From: Flavobacteriales bacterium
Lineage (GTDB): Bacteria; Bacteroidota; Bacteroidia; Flavobacteriales; Crocinitomicaceae
Length of the DNA: 5,588 nucleotides
Reading direction: 5' to 3'
NCBI GenBank assembly: GCA_947375085.1
Contig: CANCEQ010000214.1
Location: 1-5,588, forward strand
Shown one piece after another: positions 1-5,225 of the stretch (its first letter is position 1; the number at the start of each line of letters is the position of its first letter). The notes under the pieces were generated by a model, which saw nothing but the letters and a program-made list of their open reading frames with translations, searched no databases and had not been told where the DNA came from. A program made the translations under genes and the position numbers.

Positions 1-56
1 AATGCCATCCAATACTTTTTGGCAATAGAGGATTTTAATAAAACTGACTTACTCAT
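1..56 (-). CDS. sdhC: Succinate dehydrogenase cytochrome b subunit, N-terminal fragment
   Basis: Only the first 18 codons plus two bases lie in the window; the rest is off the left edge. The ATG is at 54-56 and the peptide reads MSKSVLLKSSIAKKYWMA. From memory this matches the start of the Bacteroidetes b558-type cytochrome subunit of succinate dehydrogenase/fumarate reductase, where the SSIAKKYWMA segment runs into the first membrane helix. That subunit anchors the flavoprotein and iron-sulfur subunits in the inner membrane and passes electrons to quinone. A perfect TAnnTTTG element sits 28 bases upstream, which supports this start. The gene would normally be followed by sdhA and sdhB, which cannot be checked here. 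The recognition rests on a short peptide. The plus strand is also open from base 1 to 81, but its peptide means nothing to me. Confidence 0.72.
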   Translation of the reverse strand, partial: MSKSVLLKSSIAKKYWMA

Positions 57-83
57 AGATATAAATATTTGTAAAATATGAGG

Positions 84-91
84 CAAATTTA
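84..91 (-). promoter_or_regulatory. Probable sdhC -7 promoter element
   Basis: The minus strand reads TAAATTTG, an exact match to the Bacteroidetes -7 consensus TAnnTTTG. Transcription would begin near 77-79, giving an untranslated leader of about 20 bases before the ATG at 54-56. There is no TTG at the expected 19-base spacing. The nearest TTG is only 11 bases upstream, so the -33 part is weak and the call rests on the -7 box and its position. Confidence 0.45.
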
Positions 92-229
92 ATAGTTACA
101 GTCAACATATTACGATTTTAGGCTTATTTAGACTGATTTTAAGTAAGGAGTTGAGGAATAATGAAAAAAAGGGGTAAAAAATCAAACAATTAATTGATTA
201 TATCTTTCTAAAAAAGAATTAAAGATTAC

Positions 230-279
230 AAGATGTGAAGACTTATTAAAATGAAAGTATTCATAAGTCTTCACATCTT
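230..279 (-). terminator. Long hairpin, probable terminator of the lysE-ywqK operon
   Basis: A perfect 17-bp inverted repeat pairs 230-246 with 263-279 around a 16-base loop (247-262). Read on the minus strand, the stem is followed within about 30 bases by T-rich DNA ending in a run of six T (plus-strand A run at 210-216). It lies about 125 bases past the stop codon at 405, so it would sit late in a long 3' UTR. The left arm is also partly complementary to 362-378, so an alternative fold is possible. It may be a second, back-up terminator behind the hairpin at 303-335. Confidence 0.5.
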
Positions 280-404
280 AAAGTCTTTCTTCTTTCGGTC
301 TAAAAAGGATTCAATATATTAATATTGAGTCTTTTAATATTTAGAAGAATGAAAAGTATTTATAAGTCTTGTATCTTAAAGTCTTTTTTTTGCAGTCTAA
401 AAGT
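251..404. repeat. Two imperfect ~55-bp direct repeats
   Basis: Copy one (about 251-306) and copy two (about 349-402) share the same order of blocks: ATGAAA-GTATT, ATAAGTCTT, ATCTTAAAGTCTTT, a T-rich stretch, then GTCTAAAA. By eye they agree at roughly four of five bases, with a few one-base gaps. A hairpin occupies the spacer between them. Copy two ends at the stop codon of the repeat-protein gene, and copy one supplies the right arm of the 230-279 hairpin. No gene is visible in the wider stretch 57-404. Apart from these repeats, the two hairpins and the sdhC promoter, I see nothing else in it. Confidence 0.6.
303..335 (-). terminator. Hairpin with T run, probable terminator
   Basis: Positions 303-317 pair with 322-335 around the four-base loop ATTA. 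Two positions pair only as G-U in one strand's RNA, and the rest are Watson-Crick. On the minus strand the stem is preceded by A residues and closes into a run of five T, the usual shape of an intrinsic terminator. It is about 70 bases past the stop codon of the gene ending at 405, which makes it the first likely stop for that transcript. It is AT-rich and so weaker than the terminators at 3609-3645 and 4544-4573. Confidence 0.5.
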
Positions 405-2078
405 TTACCTTACTTCAATTCCGTTTGAAAATACTTTCTCTTTTACTACTTTTCCGGCTTCATTGTAGATGATGAATTTTCCATCTTTTTCGCCTTTTGA
501 GTAATTGATTTCTGAACTAATTTTCCCCATTCTGTCGTATTGACGCATTGGACCGCTTAATTCTCCTTTTTTGTATGTAGTGAATACGGCTGGCATTTTA
601 CCTCCAGGATAATAGTCAATCCATTCTCCGTCTTTGTGGCCGTTTTTATACTGACCTTCTTCTACTTTCTTGAAGTCTTTATTTGAGTAGGAAACGTAAT
701 GACCGTGTTTGATGCTTTCTTTTACCGTATGACCTTTCAAATATCCGTAATCCATTTTTGTTTTAACATCCATTACTTTGTAAGATGTTTCGTCTTTAGG
801 AAGTCCATTTTCAAAGTACTCAATCCATTTTCCAGATTTGAAATTTTTAGAGTAATGTCCAGCAATTGTTAAATGTCCTGTAGGACTGTAAGAAATCCAT
901 TTTCCGTGTAATTCTCCGTGTTTAAAAGTTGCTGAATTTTTGATTTTACCATTGTCCCAATAGTTGATCCATTCACCTTCTTCTTTACCTTTTGTATAAA
1001 CACCATCCATTAAAAGGGTACCATTTTCATACCACGTTTGCCATCTTCCTTCTTTTAAGTCGTTTAAGAAATCTCCTTTTTTGAAAGTTGAACCATCTTT
1101 GTATAAATAATGCCAATTTCCTGATTTTAAACCTGCTGCATAATGAGCAGTATATGACTTTTCACCTGTAGCATACCAATAAATCCATTCTCCATCTTGT
1201 AAGTCTTTCACAAAATTACCTTGCATATCAGGTGTTCCTGTATTGGTAAACCATTTCCATAATCCGTCTTTTTTACCATTAAGGTAGTTTCCAGTTACGT
1301 TTAATTGTCCTTTGTCGTAATAGTAATTGTACGGACCATTTAAAACGCCATCCTTGTAAGTACTTGTTTTTTCGACATCTCCCGTGTAATAGTAATATTT
1401 CCATTCACCGTCTTTTTCACCGTCTTTGAAAGAACCTGTTAAAAGGTTATAACCGTAAATACTTTTTTCTTCGAATGGTCCATTGGCTAATCCATTTTTA
1501 TAGTTGTACCATTCTTTGATTGTACCAGTCGTATGGAAAATAGTTAATTCACCATTTCCATCGATGATTGTTTGTGTGTGTTTTGGATCTGGTAACCAGA
1601 AAGCTCTTACATAGGTTACACTGTCTAATTCTTCCTCTAATGAACGCTCTCTTCCGTCTAAATAGTAGTTTTTCCAAATGCCTTTTGGTCGACCCATTTC
1701 GAACATTCCTTCTCTTGATAAAAGACCAGTTTCATTCCACTCACGAAAAACACTGTCTTGACGATCCATTTTGAAATAACCTTCTTGTTTAAGCTTTCCA
1801 TTAGGATAATACAATACTACTTTTCCGTCTAAACGTTCTCTGAAATAATTGCGTTCTTCTTGTAAAACACCATATTTATCATAGTAGGCCCATTTACCGT
1901 GTTTTTCTTTGCTATCGCCTCTTCCGTCAACGTAGTAACATCCAGCAGATTGCACTTTTGTTTTATTGAAATCCCAATAAATGATATCTTTTTTAGATAA
2001 ATTTTCAGTTTTAATTTCTCGTTGAGCAGAAAGAATAAAAGGAAAAATTGCGACAAGGACTTTCAAATAGTTTAACAT
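405..2078 (-). CDS. Secreted YwqK/MORN_2-like repeat protein (557 aa)
   Basis: The 557-residue product starts with a Sec signal peptide: a short Lys-containing N-region, a hydrophobic core, and likely cleavage after LSA at residue 18. From about residue 59 to the end it is nearly all tandem repeats of 23-24 residues. I count about 19, with the pattern (K/L)(D/N/S)G-x-W-x-x-Y-x-x-x-G-x-x-x-x-x-x-x-Y-x-x-G. This is the MORN_2 repeat (PF07661) found in proteins labelled 'toxin-antitoxin system YwqK family antitoxin'. That name comes from a Bacillus protein, and nothing here suggests a toxin partner. The repeats are spread by longer inserts near residues 130-165 and 428-460. Such repeats form beta-hairpin arrays, and the function in Bacteroidetes is unknown. 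The location is probably periplasm or cell surface. There is no C-terminal type IX sorting domain. The gene lies 40 bases downstream of the LysE-type gene with no promoter or terminator between them, so it is probably co-transcribed with it. Confidence 0.88.
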   Translation of the reverse strand: MLNYLKVLVAIFPFILSAQREIKTENLSKKDIIYWDFNKTKVQSAGCYYVDGRGDSKEKHGKWAYYDKYGVLQEERNYFRERLDGKVVLYYPNGKLKQEGYFKMDRQDSVFREWNETGLLSREGMFEMGRPKGIWKNYYLDGRERSLEEELDSVTYVRAFWLPDPKHTQTIIDGNGELTIFHTTGTIKEWYNYKNGLANGPFEEKSIYGYNLLTGSFKDGEKDGEWKYYYYTGDVEKTSTYKDGVLNGPYNYYYDKGQLNVTGNYLNGKKDGLWKWFTNTGTPDMQGNFVKDLQDGEWIYWYATGEKSYTAHYAAGLKSGNWHYLYKDGSTFKKGDFLNDLKEGRWQTWYENGTLLMDGVYTKGKEEGEWINYWDNGKIKNSATFKHGELHGKWISYSPTGHLTIAGHYSKNFKSGKWIEYFENGLPKDETSYKVMDVKTKMDYGYLKGHTVKESIKHGHYVSYSNKDFKKVEEGQYKNGHKDGEWIDYYPGGKMPAVFTTYKKGELSGPMRQYDRMGKISSEINYSKGEKDGKFIIYNEAGKVVKEKVFSNGIEVR

Positions 2079-2118
2079 ACTTTCTTCTTTTTTGTATAAT
2101 GTTTTTTAATTCTAAAAG

Positions 2119-2769
2119 TTACATACTTCCTAAAATTCCTTGTATTAGGAGGAAAACACCAAATCCAAGGAAAACGATACCAATGAAATGATTAAGCGAT
2201 TTTAAGAATTTATCTGTTACCAACGGACGTAATTTTTTTGCGCCAAAAATCTTTAATAGATCGAAACAGAAAAAAGTAATCATGATGATGGTAATGAAAA
2301 ACAAAACCGGTGCTGATTCCCCATTTGACATTTTAGTGTTTTTAGAAGCCAATGTCATCACACTGAACCAATAAAAAATAACCATTGGATTAGCGAAATT
2401 CAATATAAATCCTTTTAAAAAAAGAAAAATATAATCCTTTTGATTGTGAATAACATTGCCATCATCATCAGTTTTAGGATGCTTTATTTTCTTGAAAAAC
2501 GTAGCGATACCGTAGATTATAAAAAGACTTCCACCTAAAATTTTAGCAAATTCGGTGTTCTTTCCTTCGGTTAAATTTTGAACTTCTGAATAGAAAATAT
2601 AGGCAATTAAAATGTAGATGAAATCACTCAATAAAACACCAATATCAAAGAAAATAGCGGCTCTAGCTCCTTTACGGATGCTTGTTTCAAGTAAAATGAA
2701 GAACACAGGTCCTACCATAATACTCAATAAGAAGCCAGTAACTATTCCTTTTAAAATTAAATCAAACAA
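2119..2769 (-). CDS. LysE family exporter (216 aa)
   Basis: This is an inner-membrane transporter of the LysE/RhtB superfamily, whose characterised members export amino acids. The substrate cannot be told from sequence. Six hydrophobic segments are visible at about 4-27, 38-60, 74-92, 112-140, 152-176 and 192-214. The family's N-terminal glycine-proline motif is present as SIMVGPVFFILLETSIRKG (residues 16-34), and a second signature, NFANPMVIFYW, follows near 124-134. Length is normal. The start appears to be TTG at 2769. No ATG lies between the upstream in-frame stop and this codon, and the first internal Met (residue 18) would cut the first helix in half. A strong promoter ends about 22 bases upstream. 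The gene leads a two-gene unit with the downstream repeat protein. Confidence 0.88.
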   Translation of the reverse strand: MFDLILKGIVTGFLLSIMVGPVFFILLETSIRKGARAAIFFDIGVLLSDFIYILIAYIFYSEVQNLTEGKNTEFAKILGGSLFIIYGIATFFKKIKHPKTDDDGNVIHNQKDYIFLFLKGFILNFANPMVIFYWFSVMTLASKNTKMSNGESAPVLFFITIIMITFFCFDLLKIFGAKKLRPLVTDKFLKSLNHFIGIVFLGFGVFLLIQGILGSM

Positions 2770-2791
2770 AACGTACAGATTGGTTTATTTA

Positions 2792-2821
2792 CAAAAATAG
2801 CAATTTTGATTTCTAAAACAA
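2792..2821 (-). promoter_or_regulatory. Promoter of the lysE-type operon
   Basis: On the minus strand a TTG (-33 element, 2819-2821) is separated by exactly 19 bases from TATTTTTG (2792-2799). This fits the Bacteroidetes sigma-ABfr consensus TTTG/TAnnTTTG. Transcription should start near 2785, leaving a leader of roughly 16 bases before the TTG start codon. It is the best promoter match in the window. Confidence 0.68.
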
Positions 2822-2856
2822 CTAGAAGATTTCATTTTAACTTTTATTAATTTTAG

Positions 2857-2864
2857 TAGCTTTA
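2857..2864 (+). promoter_or_regulatory. Possible -7 element of the lipocalin-like gene
   Basis: The plus strand reads TAGCTTTA, one base off TAnnTTTG, 22 bases before the ATG at 2887. The leader would be about 16 bases. The -33 position holds only a T run. The element lies back to back with the divergent lysE-type promoter, about 36 bases from its -33 box, so one bound protein could affect both genes. No operator is visible. Confidence 0.38.
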
Positions 2865-2886
2865 CCTTTTAATTTAATCTAACAAC

Positions 2887-3594
2887 ATGAAATATCTATT
2901 AACTTTTGGAGCTGTCTTATTTTTATTAGCTGTCAATGTAACATCCTGTAAAAAAGGAGATCACGATCCTTTTTTCTCTTTAAAAACTAGAACTTCTAGG
3001 CTAACACGTAAATGGGTATTATCTGGTTCAGAAGCTGAAACTACCCATACTTACACCACAGTAGGGAAGACAACATATAATACAGAAGGACCTGGGGCAG
3101 TTGCAACATATACTCCACCTACATCTATAATAGACAATACAGTTATATCTTTCGATGGAAGCACAGAAACAACTACTGAAACAGTTAGCAGTTCAAACAT
3201 AAATGTACCATCATCTTCATCGACTTTTGTTAAGCAAAAAAATTATACAGAAGAGTTTGAATTTAAGAAAGATGGTACTTTCCTACATACTAAAGTTGAT
3301 GAAAATTGGACAACAGTCCTTGAAGGAAATTGGATGTTTTTAGGGAAAAATAAAGAGCAGAAATTAAAAAATAAGGAGGCTATACTTTTAAATTATACGA
3401 AAAATAACAGTACTACTATTACCGGAAATAATTTTACAACTTCCCAAACTGGATCCGCAGGAAACAAAGTGATTTATGTAATAGATGAATTAAAAAGTAA
3501 AGAAATCATATTTATAAATGAATATTCAAATTTTAGTTCAACTTCAAATGAAACTACTTCCGGAAAAACGACAATGAAATTAAAAGCGAAATAA
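2887..3594 (+). CDS. Lipocalin-like lipoprotein (235 aa)
   Basis: The N-terminus is a lipoprotein signal: MKYLL, a hydrophobic core, and a lipobox VTSC with the modified cysteine at residue 21. The mature protein begins CKKGDHD, a charged start seen in Bacteroidetes lipoproteins and possibly favouring surface display. The layout recalls the lipocalin-like domain (PF13648) of Bacteroidetes: LTRKWVLSG (39-47), then EEFEFKKDGTFLH (122-134), EGNWMFLGKNKEQ (146-158), and a closing strand IDELKSKEIIFINEY (199-213). These match the family's usual 'L-x-x-x-W', 'F-x-x-D-G-T-F', 'G-x-W' and 'I-x-x-L-x-x-x-E' order. Unusual are a long Ser/Thr-rich insert at about 50-115 and another at 172-192. Ligand and role are unknown. 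It stands alone, divergent from the lysE-type operon, and ends just before a strong terminator. Confidence 0.82.
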   Translation: MKYLLTFGAVLFLLAVNVTSCKKGDHDPFFSLKTRTSRLTRKWVLSGSEAETTHTYTTVGKTTYNTEGPGAVATYTPPTSIIDNTVISFDGSTETTTETVSSSNINVPSSSSTFVKQKNYTEEFEFKKDGTFLHTKVDENWTTVLEGNWMFLGKNKEQKLKNKEAILLNYTKNNSTTITGNNFTTSQTGSAGNKVIYVIDELKSKEIIFINEYSNFSSTSNETTSGKTTMKLKAK

Positions 3595-3608
3595 AAAATA
3601 ATTGATAA

Positions 3609-3645
3609 AAAAAGCCCGATTTTCAATCTGAAAACCGGGCTTTTT
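3609..3645. terminator. Bidirectional terminator between convergent genes
   Basis: Positions 3609-3624 pair with 3630-3645 over 16 bp with a single mismatch (A3619 against C3635) and a five-base loop, AATCT. The stem has a GC-rich core (GCCCG/CGGGC) flanked by five A on the left and five T on the right, so it works in both directions. It serves the lipocalin-like gene ending at 3594 and the band-7 gene ending at 3664. Confidence 0.9.
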
Positions 3646-3663
3646 AGTTTAGAAAAATATAGT

Positions 3664-4449
3664 TTATTTATCCCCTAACATCACCGGAACTTTTCCATCC
3701 GTTAAAATGATTTTAGCATTTGGAGAATTAGATAAACCTCTCATCATTTCAATGTAGTTGTATTTCAACAATGATTCTGATAATGAACTGTTTATAATTA
3801 ATTGTGCTTTTTTGATACCTTCCGCTTCAATAGTTAAACGTTCAGCTTCTTTCACTGCTTTTTGAATCACGAATTCCATTTGTAAAGCGGCTTGTTCTGC
3901 ACTCGCTTTCGATTGAATTGCTTGAGTCATAGCGCTTGGAAGAATAATTTCTTTTAAAAGAACGGCATCGATCACAAATCCTTTATTACCTATATCAGCT
4001 GATAATTCATCAACCATTACTTTTTCCACCAATTTTCTGTCAACGGCATAAAGTTCTTTTGCATCATAACGTGCACTTACTTGACGAGCGGTTGCGATGA
4101 AATTACTTTCTACAATTACTTTTTGGTAGTTTGATCCGTAGTTGATGTAAATGTCTCTAGCAGATTCTGGTTTTACGTGATATAACAAGATAATTTCTGT
4201 TTTTACATTTAAACCTTCTTTGGTAGGCAATTCTAATTCTTGGTATAATTCAACTGTTCGAACGTTGATTTTTACAATTTTTGTTACAAATGGGTTAAAT
4301 AATTTTGGTCCAGCGGCGATGACACCCGGTTTTAATTTACCAATTGTTTGCTTCATTCCAATTTGACCTGGGCGGATTACTGTACAAGAAGCCATCGTTC
4401 CAATAGCCATTAAAGCAACGATTCCTTTTACTACTTTTCTTGAGTTCAT
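3664..4449 (-). CDS. Prohibitin/band-7 (SPFH) family lipoprotein (261 aa)
   Basis: The product belongs to the SPFH/prohibitin family, membrane-bound ring-forming scaffolds that in other systems organise membranes or hold membrane proteases. The band-7 domain runs from about residue 24 to 200. It includes the opening strand RPGQIGMKQTIGKLKPG (26-42), GPKLFNPFVTKIVKINVRT (47-65), TKEGLNVKTEIILLYHV (76-92), and the helix with AVDRKLVEKVM (135-145). A charged, Ala/Glu-rich coiled-coil helix follows at about 178-230, and a short tail ends in MLGDK. The N-terminus has a lipobox, GTMASC, with cysteine at residue 22. Many prohibitins have a membrane helix there instead, so this one is probably a lipoprotein facing the periplasm. 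The ATG is at 4447-4449, and a TAnnTTTG element lies 24 bases upstream. It appears monocistronic, bounded by terminators on both sides. Its partner proteins are unknown. Confidence 0.87.
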   Translation of the reverse strand: MNSRKVVKGIVALMAIGTMASCTVIRPGQIGMKQTIGKLKPGVIAAGPKLFNPFVTKIVKINVRTVELYQELELPTKEGLNVKTEIILLYHVKPESARDIYINYGSNYQKVIVESNFIATARQVSARYDAKELYAVDRKLVEKVMVDELSADIGNKGFVIDAVLLKEIILPSAMTQAIQSKASAEQAALQMEFVIQKAVKEAERLTIEAEGIKKAQLIINSSLSESLLKYNYIEMMRGLSNSPNAKIILTDGKVPVMLGDK

Positions 4450-4472
4450 ATTCTTCTAATTTTGATTTGAAC

Positions 4473-4480
4473 CAAATGTA
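4473..4480 (-). promoter_or_regulatory. Probable -7 promoter element of the band-7 gene
   Basis: The minus strand reads TACATTTG, an exact TAnnTTTG match. It would give a start site near 4466 and a leader of about 16 bases before the ATG at 4447-4449. No TTG is found 19 bases further upstream, where the DNA is C-rich on the minus strand, so the -33 contact is weak. Confidence 0.5.
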
Positions 4481-4543
4481 GAAAATAAGAAAAGGGGTGG
4501 GTGTTAAATTTTAGTTATAAGCTAAAAGGTGATTAAAAAAAAA

Positions 4544-4573
4544 TGCTGGCTTTCCAATAAAGTAAAGCCAGCA
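4544..4573 (-). terminator. Intrinsic terminator upstream of the band-7 gene
   Basis: A perfect 10-bp stem (TGCTGGCTTT at 4544-4553 with its complement at 4564-4573) surrounds a ten-base loop. On the minus strand it is followed by a run of eight or nine T, so it ends minus-strand transcripts from the broken lipoprotein gene and any remnant before it. It stops 20 bases beyond the TAA at 4593-4595, closer to that remnant stop than to the stop at 4660. Confidence 0.85.
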
Positions 4574-4592
4574 AAAAAAGTATGTTTCTATC

Positions 4593-4640
4593 TTACTTCT
4601 GTTTCACAGCAATTTGATATACTGGTTCACAAAAATAATG
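4593..4640 (-). pseudogene. Possible C-terminal remnant of a lipoprotein gene
   Basis: Between the stop of the broken lipoprotein gene and the terminator, one minus-strand frame reads HYFCEPVYQIAVKQK and then TAA. It has no start codon and is closed upstream by TAA at 4641-4643. The stop sits 20 bases before a clean terminator, as expected for a real gene end. The peptide loosely resembles the neighbouring C-terminus, YYYCDCKHVYVKN: aromatic-Cys, then VY, then VK near the end. I infer that it may be the tail of a tandem paralogue whose body was deleted. The stretch is very short, so chance is a serious alternative. Confidence 0.25.
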
Positions 4641-4659
4641 TTAATTTTAAAATAACTCA

Positions 4660-5171
4660 CTAATTTTTCACATAAACATGTTTGCAGTCACAATAGTAAT
4701 AAGCTACATTTTGGTTAATATAATACTTGATATTTGTCATTTTGAAATATAGTGTCATAGTTCCATTTTGGATATTATTTTCTAATAAGGATGTTGAAGG
4801 ATCATCAAAATTACTTGTAACATGCCATGTTTTATTGTGATAATCTGTTATTGAATCATGAAATCCAAAATTAAAATCATTCTTATCATTGCTATAATTG
4901 AACCCAAATGCTAAATCCATTGTATCTGCAAAATTATGAATTATTAGACTATCAACTGTAATATTATAAGCGTTTATACTAGAGAAATGGGTTATTTTCG
5001 AATTATATAAATATTTTCCCAAAGTATCATATACTTTGTAATCACCAATAAATTTCTCCCAATCTTTTTCTACTCTAAGAACAGGTATCGAGTTTTGTCT
5101 TTTTTACAATTAAGCAGTAAAAGCGAAATTGTAAGTAGGAGAAATGAATGAGTGAAATGTTTAAGTTTCAT
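4660..5171 (-). pseudogene. Frameshifted lipoprotein gene (about 170 aa if intact)
   Basis: Translation from ATG at 5169-5171 gives a convincing lipoprotein signal, MKLKHFTHSFLLLTISLLLL, then NCKK with the lipid-bearing Cys at residue 22. It stops at TAG (5070-5072) after 33 codons. A different frame is open from just after the lipobox to TAG at 4660-4662. It reads KRQNSIPVLRVEKDWEKFIG, then DYKVYDTLGKY and on to YYYCDCKHVYVKN. One extra A in the six-A run (5100-5105, T on the plus strand) joins the two into one protein of about 170 residues. The mature part is rich in Asn, Asp, Tyr and His, with a Cys pair near the end, and I do not recognise its family. A TTG-initiated 120-residue frame from 5022 is only the tail and is not a sensible gene start. 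The cause may be a real mutation, an assembly error, or a slippage-controlled gene. Confidence 0.72.
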
Positions 5172-5191
5172 AGGTATAATGTTTATTTTGA

Positions 5192-5199
5192 CAAATATA
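5192..5199 (-). promoter_or_regulatory. Probable -7 promoter element of the broken lipoprotein gene
   Basis: The minus strand reads TATATTTG, an exact TAnnTTTG match 20 bases before the ATG at 5169-5171. The leader would be about 15 bases. The -33 position is T-rich but has no TTG. The element supports 5171 as the true start of the split gene and indicates its own transcription, although no terminator separates it from the glycosyltransferase gene ending at 5226. Confidence 0.5.
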
Positions 5200-5225
5200 A
5201 ATTATTTTAAGAAATAAAAAGAGCT

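Noticed and set aside
1..81. Plus-strand frame open from the left edge to TGA at 79-81, as if the tail of a plus-strand gene
   Set aside because: The overlapping minus-strand frame gives a recognisable SdhC N-terminus with a promoter element. The plus-strand peptide matches nothing I know and has no terminator after it.
161..193. Plus-strand mini-frame of ten codons (MKKRGKKSNN) preceded by an AAGGAG-like sequence
   Set aside because: It is too short and low in complexity. It lies in AT-rich intergenic DNA with no promoter match or terminator, and Bacteroidetes seldom rely on Shine-Dalgarno sequences.
230..404. Direct repeats considered as a CRISPR array
   Set aside because: There are only two copies. 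They are imperfect, with a hairpin rather than a unique spacer between them, and no cas gene is near.
1568..2056. Reading frames of 68 and 75 codons overlapping the repeat-protein gene (1568-1774 plus, 1829-2056 minus)
   Set aside because: Both lie wholly inside the strongly supported repeat-protein gene in other frames and look like low-complexity shadows.
2618..2800. Plus-strand 60-codon frame overlapping the start of the LysE-type gene
   Set aside because: It is antisense to conserved family motifs and runs across the lysE-type promoter. It has no independent support.
4660..5022. A separate 120-residue gene starting at TTG 5022
   Set aside because: The same frame is open well upstream of the TTG, and one base restores a lipoprotein start at 5171. 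The TTG is an internal codon.
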